Shown piece by piece: positions 51,546 to 63,513 of a stretch of DNA of 64,000 bases. Both the position numbers and the translations under genes were made by a program. The stretch is taken from positions 25,460,922-25,524,921 of the forward strand of contig CM055102.1 in NCBI GenBank assembly GCA_029204225.1, in the 5' to 3' direction. Source of the stretch: Diphasiastrum complanatum. Taxonomy: Eukaryota > Streptophyta > Lycopodiopsida > Lycopodiales > Lycopodiaceae. Under the pieces are notes generated by a model. That model had not been told where the DNA came from and made no database searches. It saw nothing but the letters and a program-made list of their open reading frames with translations. Position 1 is the first letter of the stretch. The number at the start of each line of letters is the position of its first letter.

Positions 51546-52906
51546 AGGTACTATGAGAGGCAACTTTGATTGAAAAATAACTAAGTATGGAATTGGCTTG
51601 CTCTCAGGTAGAGAGAGAATAGTACATGTAGCTCTCGGGTAGAGAGAGAAGATGGAGAAAAAACTAAGTATTGAACTCTCAAGATCTCTCAAAAAACTAA
51701 GTGTAGATGAGCTCTCTCTCACTCTCTCATAGTACAAGAGGAGTAGTAATTAAGTAAAATGATTGGATCTCTTACATAGCACTTCTAAATTTGATTGGTC
51801 TATTGAGTTGTCACCTCCTACTTTTGATTGGACCATTTCTATGCATCTCTCTCTTTTGATTGGTCACATGACAACATTGCAACATGAGATGAAATGTCAC
51901 TAGCCCTCTACCATCAAGCCAAGTGTCAAAGGCCTACACTACCTCGAGCTAATCCAAACCTATTTTTGGCCTAATCACCCACTTACATATGTACAAGGGA
52001 TACCCCCAAAACTCAAGATAGATAGCTTTTACAATTTTCACAAATATCATATAGACAAATAAGGGCCCCATTTAGTTCATGATCTCCCTGAAACATGCGC
52101 CCTCAATTTAAACACTTTCAAGCATGTCAATACATCCTTTGCTATTTGTAAGTTGATAAAAGTATAGTTATGTAAATTAAGGTGTTTGATCAAGATTTGG
52201 CATTCAGTTTTCACAAAGGAAAAACACAGTAAATAAACATCGATGTTTACACATGACACTCTTGCTATTTGCATTGAGAGACTCTATAAGTATAGTGATT
52301 GCCTTTATGAGTACTTTTTCTTCAAGAAAAGCTCATTGAGCAAATACCTACTAGCAAAAGGCCAACTCTTGTTAGATGGTGCATCTCTCAATTGACTTCT
52401 CTTGGTGTCCTAATAGATTTTACTTGTCTATTGCGAGTGAAGATGAAAGATGCAATCATAAAATTCTATAGTTCTCCTTTCTTGTGCAATAAATGCACAA
52501 AGAGTCGACCAAGTGTCTCTTTTTCAAACATCATCTAAAGTTTTCACTTCCAAAGACATAACTCTCTCCCCTAACAAAAACATTATGTGTATTCAAGATA
52601 ATTATATCAAAGCTAGATGCAATTATACTAAGCTATTGACTTGAGATGCTTATCAATCTTTATGGGCCCATAATTTTTTTCTTCAACACATCATTAGCTC
52701 ATATTTGATCAATCATTTGATCATTATATCCGATTCTTGGACTAGCAATAATAAAAGATCTATAACCCATTATATGATAGTTGCATACATACACAAGAGT
52801 GTGCAAGACATTTTGTAGCTCAATAAGCAAAACAAGAACAAAGCAAATATTACAAGACAAGTGATAGTAGGGAGCTTGAACTCTACCACTTATTACACTC
52901 CTTATA
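51546..52906. other. AT-rich stretch, no gene
   Basis: Nothing recognised apart from short CTCTC/GAGAG runs at 51615..51735. Confidence 0.4.
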
Positions 52907-53120
52907 CAAAGACTTGTTGCCTAGCTAGTCATTCATGTCTCAATTGATTATGAGATGCTATATCTTTGTTTGAGGCCTAGCTTCACTATTTTCAACACAA
53001 AGACATTATCAAACACAAAAACACTATCAAATCCTAGATTATCAAAGACTTGTTGCCTAGCTAGTCATTCATGTCTCAATTGATTATGAGATGCTATATC
53101 TTTGTTTGATAATCTAGGAT
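52907..53120 (+). repeat. 67-bp direct repeat, second copy with inverted flanks
   Basis: A 67-bp sequence (CAAAGACTTGTTGCCTAGCT...) occurs identically at 52907..52973 and 53043..53109. The second copy is bordered by the inverted 13-mers ATCCTAGATTATC and GATAATCTAGGAT (about 53033 and 53108). Confidence 0.9.
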
Positions 53121-53858
53121 CTACGATACTCACCTTTTTTATATATGCCTTGTGAAAAAATCTGATTCCATGCCATATATGTTTCTTGAAAAGCATATAG
53201 TTTATTTGTCTTGTCACACAATCGAAGAGTGAGGCACCACAATGTATTCACTCCAATGATATCTTCCTTGATCTTATGAAAATTCTTATTTATCTATTCT
53301 TGCAATAGAATACAATAAAGAAAAGATAAATGAAATGTTGGTTGGTCTCATAAAACTTAAATGAATCTGAGTGAATGAAAAATAAATGGGACAACTAGGT
53401 GCTGCTCAGAGAGCACCATGCAATTTCAAGACAACACATAAATTCATGTCCAATTCAAACAAAGTGTGGCATATATTGGATAGCTATATTTTAAATGTGT
53501 GTTCAAGTCTTTCAATCTTGATATTTGTTATTATACATGTCCATGTTTAGAATTACATACTCAAAGTTCAAATCATCAATGATGTTCAACGAAACAAAAA
53601 TAACAAAAAAAAAACTTATAAACATGTCTAAATCACTGAAATATTGTATTTGAATGAACATTTAAAAGGTTGCAAATGCAATTAAAAATTCAATGCATTC
53701 CTTGAAAAATGCACTTCTATCTTAACTCTTGTCATGAATTTAAGTTTAAATATTTCCATTCAAATTGTGAAGGAACAACTAAACAATTCAAATTCCCACA
53801 TGTCTCAAGTACAAAAATTATAATACATATTGCGCACTATATAGTTGATTGATCTCAC
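53121..53858. other. No gene recognised
   Basis: AT-rich, no frame or repeat supported. Confidence 0.4.
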
Positions 53859-54131
53859 ATGTACATCACACTTTGGCAGGTCTCTCTTTATACTCATCCA
53901 TGTGGTGGGTGCCCTTCTAGCGGGAATCATATTGTGTCACATGATTTCATTCGCAATGTAGTTGAAGTCATTGCTCACAATAATGGTTTCCATGTTGTTC
54001 GAGAGCATACATGCATTTTGTCTCCTGATCTTTCTTGTAGGCAAGACCTTCCTCACCCTTCCACCACACAAGGGGCTACTGCATCTCAAGCAACTCGGGA
54101 GAAAAGTCTTTGTGTGCGAAACTTCTTGTGA
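53859..54131 (+). other. Protein-like frame of unknown family
   Basis: About 90 codons including CGGCPSSGNHIVSHDFIRNV and VEVIAHNNGFHVVREHT. The 'H..IR..V...A...GF.V..E' pattern resembles C-terminal tails of some reverse transcriptase polyproteins, but this is weak. It has no surrounding element. Confidence 0.25.
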
Positions 54132-55953
54132 AATTCCGAGGCCATAAATGCTACACCATTGGCTATCATCAAATTTGTTGTCAACGTATTTCTATTATTT
54201 TGCAATGTTCCATTTTTTGATGAGCCTGTATTGCAAAAAAGATTGCATCACAACTACCTACATCACCTATTGCTAGCACTATTTCGGTTAGCAAGTCACA
54301 TCAAACAATAGGTTTTGAGTAACAAGTTTTAAATTTCAAATTTTATTAGATATATTGGATTAACTAAGTTTGAATTTTGGCTCTATCATTTATGATTCTT
54401 TAATACAATAATGAAATTTCCATCCTCATTTGATGAGAGCACAATTTTCTTTATGATTCACAAGATTTATCATAGTTAGTGCCATTTAAAACTCACTTCT
54501 CATTTAAGTTTGAAATCCATTTTGTGAATGAAAGTGCAAAAAATAATTTGGTGTCTTATAATTTCAGATCATAAGATGATCTAATAATTAGCTAATCAAA
54601 AAGCAATCTAATAACCTTATCATTATTAGTCTTAAGGCCACTTTCTATTACTTTTTGATAATGGCTCAACTTTACAAGAGTACTCATATTTCACAACAAA
54701 ATCAAAACCATTCGTAACTATGTGACTCCAAGTGGCTATATGCTGAATTGTAGCGCTATTTGAGAGATTAACAGAGCAAAGAAAAGTGCAACAAAATTTT
54801 GAGATACCTTATGGACGCTGTGATTTGAAGCACCGTGCAAGGAACAAATCCTGCTTCCAAATTTGAGAAAATCATCCAAGGGCAAAACCTCACTTTTATT
54901 ATTCATAAACTTTAATGACTTGTATAATAAATCTTATGAGCACTAATCATTGATTAAGAGTTCAATGGAAAGGATGTTCGATTGAAAGGAGCTGTTAATT
55001 CATTATTTTCATACAATGTTCATGACAATTCTTTCGATGAGTGAAAGGTTGCAATTTTAATCCCACATAGATGATTTTTATAACGGATAGCTGTATTTGT
55101 GATAGTTTTGGAAAATTTTGAAAGATGTCTTATTTATATCAGTCATCAATCTTTGCCACTCATTAGTGAGGTGCATTTGTTAGTTTTGTTGAAAAGACGT
55201 TGGATTAGAAATACTTAAATTGTTAGTGCTTAATTTCTGTATCTATATGGTGACTAAGTGAACAAAGGGAATGTGCATGTTAATACTGGAGACCTTAGTC
55301 TAGAACTTTGACCTTCCTTCAAATTACTATATAATGAAGTGACACCACAACATGATTTGCATAAAATATGTAGTTCTAACTTTCTTGTGAAAGTAATTGA
55401 ACTGCATGTGTGCAAAGTGTGAATGCACACTAGGTTGATGTCCACCATAATAAGCTTAGATGCTATTGAGAATGACAAGCCTTGAAAACGCTTGGGTGCT
55501 TTGCAAATAAAGAAATGAGCTAAACTTGAAACCTCTTGCAACAAGTCCAAGAATTTGTTTTTGAATGTATATTTTTTCTAAGCTTTACCTTATGACATCA
55601 CTAACTTTTACTCATATTCCAATTTCACAAATAGCTATATGAGATTGCTCTAGTGAAATGCCACGTAGCAGAGTTCCCTCTGTGTATACATGGGACACAT
55701 CCTATCTATTTTATTTCATTCAGGCTCATTTGTGACCCCAATAGGAGCCTTGTGCCTATCCTTGTGTCTTATGTTGTGTTACATAAAAAGCTCGGAAATA
55801 ATCCTTACCTTCATTTTGTATTTCATGTGAGAGGTTTTGGTACATATGTTCTTTCATGCTTAACAATTATGGTTAATTGCAGCCTCCTTTCTCGTTTACT
55901 GCTAGGATACGCTTGAGGATGAGTATCATCCTCTTCACTCTTTCTCCTCTCAT
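54132..55953. other. AT-rich stretch, no gene
   Basis: No exon, repeat or RNA gene could be supported on either strand. Confidence 0.4.
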
Positions 55954-56256
55954 GGTTCTTCCAGTAGCTGTCCATGAACTAAAAGAACAACCTACACAAT
56001 ATAGCTACTAAAGAGCAGCAAAACAGAGCCAAACTTCTGAACTAAGAATGCTTGAGTGATGCTCACAAGGACTGCATTTCACCAAATGTAACCACCGGTA
56101 TGAAGACATTTGCAGCAAGGAAAACAAACAAAGTAACATGATAATGTAACGATAGAGTACAATGATGATGTAAATACCTTTAGACAATTTTGGTACGCCC
56201 AACCATCTCTGGCAAGGGAAGCTTATAGTGCGTCTTTGATGACAAGATTTGAAAAA
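55954..56256 (-). pseudogene. Decayed duplicate of the CHIP last exon and 3' UTR
   Basis: It matches 56446..56757 in order at moderate identity (TTCTTCCA.TAGCT, AACTAAAAGAGCAA, GCTACYAA.GAGCAGCA, GCCCAACCAT, TTTGATGRCAAGATTTGAAA). In the coding part the minus strand reads FSNLVIKDAL, stop, ASLARDGWAYQN, against VSNLAIKEGVQAFLAENGWA in the good exon. The first half of the exon and its splice acceptor are missing. It lies downstream of the functional-looking exon. Confidence 0.8.
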
Positions 56257-56445
56257 TACTTTGGGAACTAGCAAAAAAACACCTAGAAGCATCCTAGGAA
56301 AGTGAAACGAACAGTCAAACAAAGCCACCGAAGGACCACCTTTCATAGATTATTACTGAACTGAAGGAGCCCATTTGACCTGAAGAAACATACCAATCAT
56401 TATACCACCAAAGTGGAATTGAACTTGCTGAGCAGGGCAAACGGA

Positions 56446-56687
56446 TGTGTTCTTCCATTAGCTAGCCAGCAACTAAAAGAGCAATTTATACAATCTAGCT
56501 ACCAATGAGCAGCATAAAAAAACCCAAAACTTCTGAATTACAAAATCTTTAGCACATTCACAAAAGACTGGACTTTATCAGATAAAACCCATTAAATGAA
56601 GACACTAAGCTGCAGAACGATGTAAAGGAAGGGAAAAAATGAAATAATATGATCAGCTAATGAAGTGTACAAGGATGATATAAGCAA
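56446..56687 (-). other. CHIP: CHIP 3' UTR region
   Basis: Sequence downstream of the CHIP stop codon (minus strand) that is also present, diverged, beside the decayed exon copy at 55954..56256. Inferred to be 3' UTR. Confidence 0.6.
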
Positions 56688-56813
56688 TTAGGCAATTTTG
56701 TAAGCCCAACCATTTTCAGCAAGGAAAGCTTGTACTCCCTCTTTGATGGCAAGATTTGAAACAACCTGGTTAGGTTGTAAATCTGCTCGCGTTAATGGAT
56801 CAAATTTTCCAAC
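56688..56813 (-). CDS. CHIP: CHIP E3 ubiquitin ligase, last exon only
   Basis: The minus strand encodes VGKFDPLTRADLQPNQVVSN then LAIKEGVQAFLAENGWAYKI-A and TAA. This is the C-terminal half of the CHIP (STUB1-type) U-box, which recruits ubiquitin-conjugating enzymes; the full protein also has TPRs that bind Hsp70/Hsp90 tails and ubiquitinates chaperone clients in the cytosol. The human protein has the matching HFDPVTR...PNLAMKE...ISENGW block. The exon starts after acceptor TTTTTGGCAG, in phase 0. The frame is too short to stand out alone. Upstream exons were not found in 56.8-64 kb and may lie to the right of the window, with the Copia elements in the intron. Confidence 0.85.
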   Translation of the reverse strand, partial: VGKFDPLTRADLQPNQVVSNLAIKEGVQAFLAENGWAYKIA

Positions 56814-56817
56814 CTGC

Positions 56818-57150
56818 CAAAAATACAAACAAAACAACCAGATGGAGCTTTGAGCAAATCATTACAACAAAACACAGAAACATACTGCAAAGTCCAATCA
56901 GATGTACAGCAGCAAAGAAGCAACAATACCACAAATATCCTGAAGTATCTCAACTGAACATACTCTGAAGCAATGCTTAACTGCTCTCAAGCTACTCTCT
57001 TATCCAAGAGGTAGTCAGTCAAACAATGCAACAATAGTAAGGCCACCTCGATTATGCAGTCTTTGAGGGCCGAACTTGGAAATACATAAGCAAATCACAA
57101 AATAGAACGGTAGGAGCTACTTGAGTGATCTGGACGTGACCAAGTAACCT
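56818..57150. other. Probable CHIP intron sequence
   Basis: No exon recognised; it lies upstream of the CHIP last exon on the minus strand. Confidence 0.4.
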
Positions 57151-57900
57151 CCTAAGCCAAATAACCTCGCAGGAAGCCTTCATAGTTACCCTGTTTCTCA
57201 TGCTCCTCTACGTGAGGTGAGTGATCATCGTCAAAGATCACATCCCAGCTTATGATCCTCTTCTTGCTGGTTAGATCAGACAGTCTATAGGCCTTCTCCT
57301 CTTCACTGTATCCTAGAACGTTACACTTGGATGATTTTGCATCCAACTTTTTCCTATCATCCTTAGGAATATGAGTGTACACAATACAGCCAAACATCCG
57401 CAAAGCTCCCACCTTGGGCTGATGCCACTGAATGCCTCCTTTGTGTCTTTCTTTCCATGGATTTGGTGAACTTCAATTCAAAAGGAAAACTGTTGTAAGA
57501 AGTGCTTCGGCCCAAAAATTCAACCCCTTTTCCTTGAGCATGCTACAAGCACACTCAGTTATTGTTCAGTTCTTCCTCTCAACCACATTGTTCATTTGGA
57601 TTGCCTTTTAATTCAATTTGCCTTTACCTTTCTTCTTGTCCTTGGCAGATTCCTGCTTCCTCTTAGAAACAAAGGCATGCTCCTGAAAACCCTCCCTCTA
57701 AGGGAGGTTCACCCTTCTCATCTCCGCCTGTTTCAAGAGACCATACAATTCTTTAAATGTAGGGACTCTATCCCTAGCAGAAATCATCACCACAGAATCC
57801 ACAGTAACAGGCATTAATTTATGTTCCAGTTTTCTAGCTTGTTCTTCCACTTTGATGCAGGCATGTATCTTGTAACATTGTCTCACTTTTTGAGGCTTTA
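57150..57900 (-). pseudogene. Minus-strand Copia relic: gag tail joined to integrase
   Basis: In coding order: a gag-like piece (SARDRVPTFKELYGLLKQAEM at 57790..57730, then KDKKKGKGKL) runs almost directly into integrase NNVVERKN, KGVEFLGRSTSYNSFPFELK, KSMERKTQRR and GALRMFGCIVYTHIPKDDRKK...SKCNVLGYSEEEKAYRLSDL...[16 protein letters not shown] (57412..57200). The protease is missing, so an internal deletion joins gag to integrase. Same integrase family as 27259..27474. Confidence 0.8.
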
Positions 57901-58984
57901 ACGTATGTTCATTAATGGCATCAATACTTCCATGCTACAGCTTCCACATTTGCAATATCATCAACAATGGGTACATTGTCCTTTTGAGGATGGAGTGTTA
58001 TTATTATCCCTCTATAGACTGTAAACTATCTTTCATTTGTGCAAAGTTTTCTGGTGATTCAGACAATTTATTTCTGGATGATCTGATATCCTTTTGAGTC
58101 ATACAGCTTGCGGCAAGGATGTTCGGACTTCAGGACTTTGAATCTGAGCCGGTCGTGATAGAAGTAAGATACATCTAGAAAGATGGCCGATTACAAGTCC
58201 TTAAATCTTTTCGACAATGTTAGATAGCATAGAGGTTTGAATCTGGACTAAGGTTTTAAGTGAACAAGTCAGCATTGAGCAATGTTAGCCCATAAGCATG
58301 TGGAAAAAATAATGATCAAAACAATAATAATCTCCTGTGGAGCCACATTTGCATCTTTGAAAATATCGCATGAGTCATGTTATAAGCATGTCAGTAATTT
58401 GGTCAAATTCCTCAATTTGTACTATCCTGATTAAGAATCGTAGACCAAAATTGTAAGTACATAGCTAGAATGACATGAGCACAAACCTTTATACTGACAG
58501 ACATGCATTAAAAAATCTTTGGAATTCATCAAACCTTGCAATAAAAACTTATTCTGGAACAAGACCTCTGATTACCACAACTAAGAAAAGGTGCAATCCC
58601 TTACAGCTACCATTTCTAGAAAGAACAAAGAAAACTAACAAAAAGGAAACATGCAAATGCACCAATTGTGAAAATCACATCAACAAAGTTTGCAAAGGTA
58701 TACTTAGCAATAAGTAGCCTATAACAATGCTACTTGGAAACTAAGTTTATAATGCCACCTAGCAAACTAAACTGAAAAAAATGTTAATAGATTTGCAATG
58801 GATAAGCAAGCTAATATAACTTGGAATTAATGGAGGTACAGGACTATCGGTTCCAATTGTGCTCCCACAGTCATCATTCCCAGCCTCATTGTTGATGTCT
58901 GCATCAAGACTTTCCATTGATTACTCAAGGTAAAACAAGGGAAAAGAAGAGATCTACAGATAGACACAATGCCAGCTATGTGTA
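57901..58984. other. No gene recognised
   Basis: AT-rich. A minus-strand frame starting MESLDADINNEAGNDDCGST (about 58917 downward) is acidic but unsupported by any family or splice partner. Confidence 0.35.
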
Positions 58985-59158
58985 CGATGGACCAAGAATG
59001 CCAACAAAAGACATTAACACAAAATATCATGACTAATGTCATGATAATTTGCTTCATACAAATATATACCACGATGGACCAAGAATGCCAACAAAAGACA
59101 TTAACACAAATATCATGACTAATGTCATGATAATTTGCTTCATACAAATATATACCAC
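58985..59158 (+). repeat. 87-bp tandem duplication
   Basis: CGATGGACCAAGAATGCCAA... to ...ATATATACCAC occurs twice head to tail with one single-base length difference. The phrase GATGGCCCAAGAATGCCAAG also occurs in EDRF1 intron 2 near 25105. Confidence 0.95.
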
Positions 59159-60410
59159 CATGCTATCGCAAAGAACCAGAATGCCAAGTAGCAGAGACAA
59201 ACAGCTTGAATGTAAATGTACAAACAAAAGTGTCAAATAAACAAGAAAGGGAAGAGGTGATGTAACACACAACTATAGTAGGACTAAATATTGGAGACTG
59301 AGAAGACGATTCAAAAATGGGAAAGTACACACTTGTGTAGCTTATGTGTAGATACCCCTACTTGTCTCATCTGTAGACCCCTATCTCATGTAGAGATACA
59401 TGTGCAACGTGCTTGTATCTCTAAGTATAAATTATTTTAAGTGTGTCTATTTGATTTCTGAACCAGATCCTCAAATGAAACTGAAGGTGCATTACAACCA
59501 GTAGAGTGACAGGTACGATGATGGGCTGCAAAATAGAAACTGCAAAATTTCAGCCTGTATACGTCCAATCAATAACCTGTAAAACACATACGACTAGTGA
59601 CCTATGGCAGAAAAGACAGTAAGATAAGCTGAAATATGTATACCAAAATGTGAAAAGGATTGCTATCTGAAATTACAAACTCCCCAACATGTAAATTTCT
59701 AATCTACAATCTATTAAGACAGTCTGCAATGGCCAACTATAGGAAACATAGTGTTGCACATTATCCTTAAAAACAACATGGAAATACTCTTCAGGACGAC
59801 CTTCAATTTTTTCACTTCTGTAGGTCACATTCTTATAGTCATCTTTCAGCCCCTACCTAAATAAATCTCTCCTAGATGGACTTATGCAATTAGATGGTCA
59901 ATAGGTTGGCGTAGAACTCATCTTTGTGGCTGATCCACCATAGAGTAGTGTTAAGAATCAAATTACTTGGCACTAGAAATTTTTCTCATGAATGGTATAC
60001 TTTACTTCCTAACAAGCTTGCATCTGTTTCTCATCCTTCAGTATATTCAGAACATTGGAACATAGCTTGAATAGCTTTGTGAGTTTTACCCTTTTTACGA
60101 GCCTTGAAACTATGTAAAACACATCAGGTAGCTGTAATTCTATTTAGGAGATGTTGCAATTTATCCAGGACCCAAAGTAGTCAAAATAAAAAAAGGAAAT
60201 GGTTGTGGCTGTTATTGGAGGTCTAACCAGCATTTAAGCCTCTTACATTTCTTGCCAGGGTACTCCATCGCTTTTTCTTACCTCGGGGTTGATATTTCAA
60301 CAATCTAGTTGGTGTCAACTTCAAAATGACAACTCTGATCAAGATATTATTTTTTGGTTGTGTAAAAACAATTTTAGGTCCAAAGAAATTTCCAAGAAGC
60401 AACAAAAACA
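59159..60410. other. No gene recognised
   Basis: AT-rich sequence left of the Copia element at 60.4 kb. No LTR or primer-binding site could be found here. Confidence 0.35.
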
Positions 60411-60477
60411 AATGTGTTTGCTATTTGTTGTAGCAAATCGCGAAACCAGCAAATCGCGATTCGCTACAACTATGATT
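60411..60477. repeat. Short palindromic remnant of the hAT-like MITE family
   Basis: TTGTTGTAGCAAATCGCGAA...AATCGCGATTCGCTACAACTATG is self-complementary and ends like the MITE at 61475..62266 (GATTCGCTGCAACTATG). No target duplication is visible. It forms the left boundary of readable Copia gag. Confidence 0.6.
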
Positions 60478-61470
60478 GGGATATTGTTATAGGTGCCTAG
60501 ATACCTCCTAATGATATGGAATTGAGAGAGTACCTGAAATGGAGAAGAAAAGCTCATTACATCATTAACTTATCCACATATCAGAAATGTTGTTGGACCC
60601 AAGGAAGCTTGGGAAATTCTAAAGAATTTGTACAAGACTCTAAATTAATCTAGGGTTTTGCTCTAACAAATAAGCTACACACTTTGAAAATGGATACAGG
60701 AGAATCAGTGACAGATTATTTTACACGAGTGCAAGATCTCAGAGGACAACTTATAGCTATTGGAGAAAGTGTCCCTGATTCAGTTTTGGTGTCCATTATT
60801 CTTAATGGTTAACCAACAGGCCTATCAGAATTCTGTCATGATGTTACATTTATGAGAAACCAGGCCTACTGTTGATAAATTGAATGCTCTTTTGTTACAA
60901 GAGGAAATGAGACCACAAAATCTCATGAAGAGGGATGATTCTACAGAACAAGCATTCATACCAAAGAAGCAGGGGCAAAGTTCAAGAAAAGGTGAAAAGT
61001 GGAAGAGAAAACCACAAGGGAATTGGGAGAAAACCAATAAATCGAACCGACAAGAAGGTGAAGAGAAGGCAAGTTCCAACAGGAAAGGAAATTATTCTAT
61101 TTGCGGTAAGCTGGGTCATTATGCAAAAGAAGTCAAGGGCATTGGCTCAATTGGTTATCTTGACATCCAAAGTTTCTTTGGTCTCAAGTTCGAGCCTCTC
61201 TTTGGAAACCAAGAGGCATTATGCAAAAGAATGTTGAAAAACCAACTTCGACAAGAAGAAATGGGATGGAAATTTTGTTGAAGAAGAAGAAGGCCTTGAT
61301 ACAAAGATAAGTGCTTTGGATCTTGGCAATTGTGAATTGTTTTCGGCATCAACACCTCCATGTGATATCTCAAGGGAACAAAAATATTGGTTTATCGATT
61401 TAGGTGCATCAAAGCATATGACACCACAACGATTTTTTTTATCTAGTTTTCAACAGCTAGATGATGGTAC
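60470..61470 (+). pseudogene. Copia gag to protease, first part
   Basis: Gag pieces: IPPNDMELREYLKWRRKAHY, GPKEAWEILKNL-like sequence, [40 protein letters not shown]. Zinc knuckle YSICGKLGHYAKEVKG lacks the last Cys. Protease begins YWFIDLGASKHMTPQ, with Leu in place of Ser in the DSG motif. The frame stops at the MITE insertion, at LDDGTN. Confidence 0.85.
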
Positions 61471-61474
61471 TAAT

Positions 61475-62266
61475 CATAGTTGCACCACGATTCTGAATCG
61501 CGGTTCAGAATCACGGTCCAAATCGCGATTCTGAATCGTGATTCGTAAACATCCCAAAATCGTGCAGAATCGTTTTTTTTTTTTTGAAATTGTTTTTGGG
61601 CAATATGGGTATCAGATGAAAGCTCTGATTAAGAGCATTTTTACTCTATAATTTGCCGACTGTTTCGGGTACAGGATGGTCCAATTTAGGTGCATTAGTC
61701 CATGTTGGGTTCTGTCAAGGATAAAAATTCAAAACTAACCTCTAGCTTGTTCGTTACGATCACAGATGGTTCCAGTGGGACAGAGACAGAAAACTGTAGA
61801 GCAATTGTACCTCACTTTTTGCTTCGGACCCCCCCCCCCCCCCCCCCCCAAGGACCCCCTCGGCGACAGTAGCAGGGGGGGGCGCTGCCCCCCCTGTAGA
61901 TAAAAATGGGGTCCAAATGCGCGCCGATAAGGGCCCAATATTTATGCCCCCAACTGTATGCACATTGCACTCACATCTCCAATGAAATGATTGCAAAAGT
62001 GATCATCTTGATAGCCCAAACTGTAGCATTTGCCATTAACAAAACCAGAGCAATTAACAACCAAAATTACCAAAAAGCTACTGACTTTTATCTATTTGTG
62101 CCCTATCTACTGCACTTTTGGGAGGCAAAATGCTGGTTTGACCATTGCTCCCCTAAAAAAATTTCAGCCATAAGCTATTTTCCAATTTGTTTTTTTTTTT
62201 ACGATTCGCGGTTCCGAATCACGGTTCAACCGCGAACCCAGCGAATCACGATTCGCTGCAACTATG
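61475..62266. mobile_element. hAT-like MITE, 792 bp, with perfect 8-bp target duplication
   Basis: Terminal inverted repeats CATAGTTGCACC and (other strand) CATAGTTGCAGC, 11 of 12 identical. Perfect target duplication GTACTAAT at 61467..61474 and 62267..62274. Subterminal zones on both sides are dense in AATCGCGATT/GATTCTGAATC palindromes. The interior has a 20-base C run (61830..61849) and no transposase. Removing it and one duplication rejoins the Copia protease frame at GTN. Confidence 0.93.
61830..61849 (+). repeat. Poly-C run, 20 bases
   Basis: Uninterrupted C run inside the MITE; exact length may be an assembly estimate. A G-rich stretch (GCAGGGGGGGGCG) follows at about 61872. Confidence 0.95.
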
Positions 62267-63513
62267 GTACTAATGTCAAGTCAGGAGACAATTACATTTA
62301 CAACATCAAGGGTGTTGGGAAGGTACATATTCAAATTGCCTTCAAAAAAGGTTGGTGATATCAAGGATGTTCTTTATGCACCTGGCATAACGGAAAACTT
62401 ACTCCCAGTCTCTACTATATCAAAGCAACATATGATTGTGTAATTTGATGAAGAACGATATCTTATCAAGCAAAAGAACAATGAAGTGGTAGTTGAAGGG
62501 TTCTCACATAAAGGTTATATAAACTTCACGCCCATGTGATATGTCATCAACCAGGAATTGCTAATATTGAAGTCACGAGTAAGTTATGGCATGAGAGGTT
62601 TGGACATTTGAATTATGATAGTTAACAAGTTTTGAGAAAATTTCATATGGTTACGTGTTTACCTCACGTTATTTCACATCACAAGTTTTGTGAAGGTTGT
62701 GTCTTTGAAAAACATCATAGGCAGAAATTTTCGCCTAGTACAACTAGAGCAAGAAATGTACTCGATACATATTGGTGTGGTCCTATGAAAACTCAATCTC
62801 ATGGTGGAGCAAGTATTTTAGGGGGTTTGTGGATGATAATTCTAGGAAGATATGGGTATATCTTCTCATGAATAAGGGTGAGGCATTCCAAAGCTTTAGT
62901 TGGTTTAGGGCACATGTGGAAAAAGAAACAAGTAGAAAGATAAAGATACTCCATTCAAATAAAGGGCGAGAGTATCTTTCTATGGAATTTCAAATGTTTT
63001 GCAAGGACACTGGTATAAAGAGATAGATTGCAAGTACGAAAATGCCTCAACAAAATGGAGTTGCAGAAAGAAAGAACTGTTCTATTGTGGAAACGGCTAG
63101 GAGCATGCTTAAAACGTAAGAATTTTCCAAATTTATTTTGTGATGCAGTAGTTAAAACAATGGTTTATCTTTTGAACAGAAGTCCTACTAAAGCAATAGA
63201 GAATCGAACCCCAGAAAAAGCTTACATAGGTAAGAAACCTATTGTAAGTCAATTGAGAGTGTTTGGGAGTATTGTATTTACTCATATATCTAAGGAGAAG
63301 TAAGTTAGATTCAAAAGCGACAAAGTGTTTGATGCTTGGATATGATGATCAAGAAAAGGGATACATGCTTTATAACATTGAAAGAAAGAAGGTTATTATA
63401 AGCAAGGATGTTATCTTTGATGAGATGGGATCTCACAAAGATACAGAAATATTTTGTCAAAAGGAGCAAGATAATGGTATTCCTTTACAAGAATCTGAAT
63501 CAACACACGAATC
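62267..63513 (+). pseudogene. Copia protease end and integrase
   Basis: It resumes NVKSGDNYIYNIKGVGKVHI. Integrase begins LWHERFGHLNYD with zinc-binding His/Cys (CEGC near 62695), then GPMKTQSHGG. The catalytic region is damaged: the usual 'TD.CGPM' reads TYWCGPM and the usual SDNGGEY reads SNKGREY. It continues through LNRSPTKAIENRTPEKAYIG to VIFDEMGSHKDTEI. Frame changes occur near 62400, 62870 and 63025. Confidence 0.87.

Noticed and set aside
58827-58917. Upstream exon of CHIP on the minus strand (MESLDADINNEAGNDDCGST...)
   Set aside because: Acidic and ATG-started, but it matches no part of CHIP that I know and no clear donor joins it to the exon at 56813.
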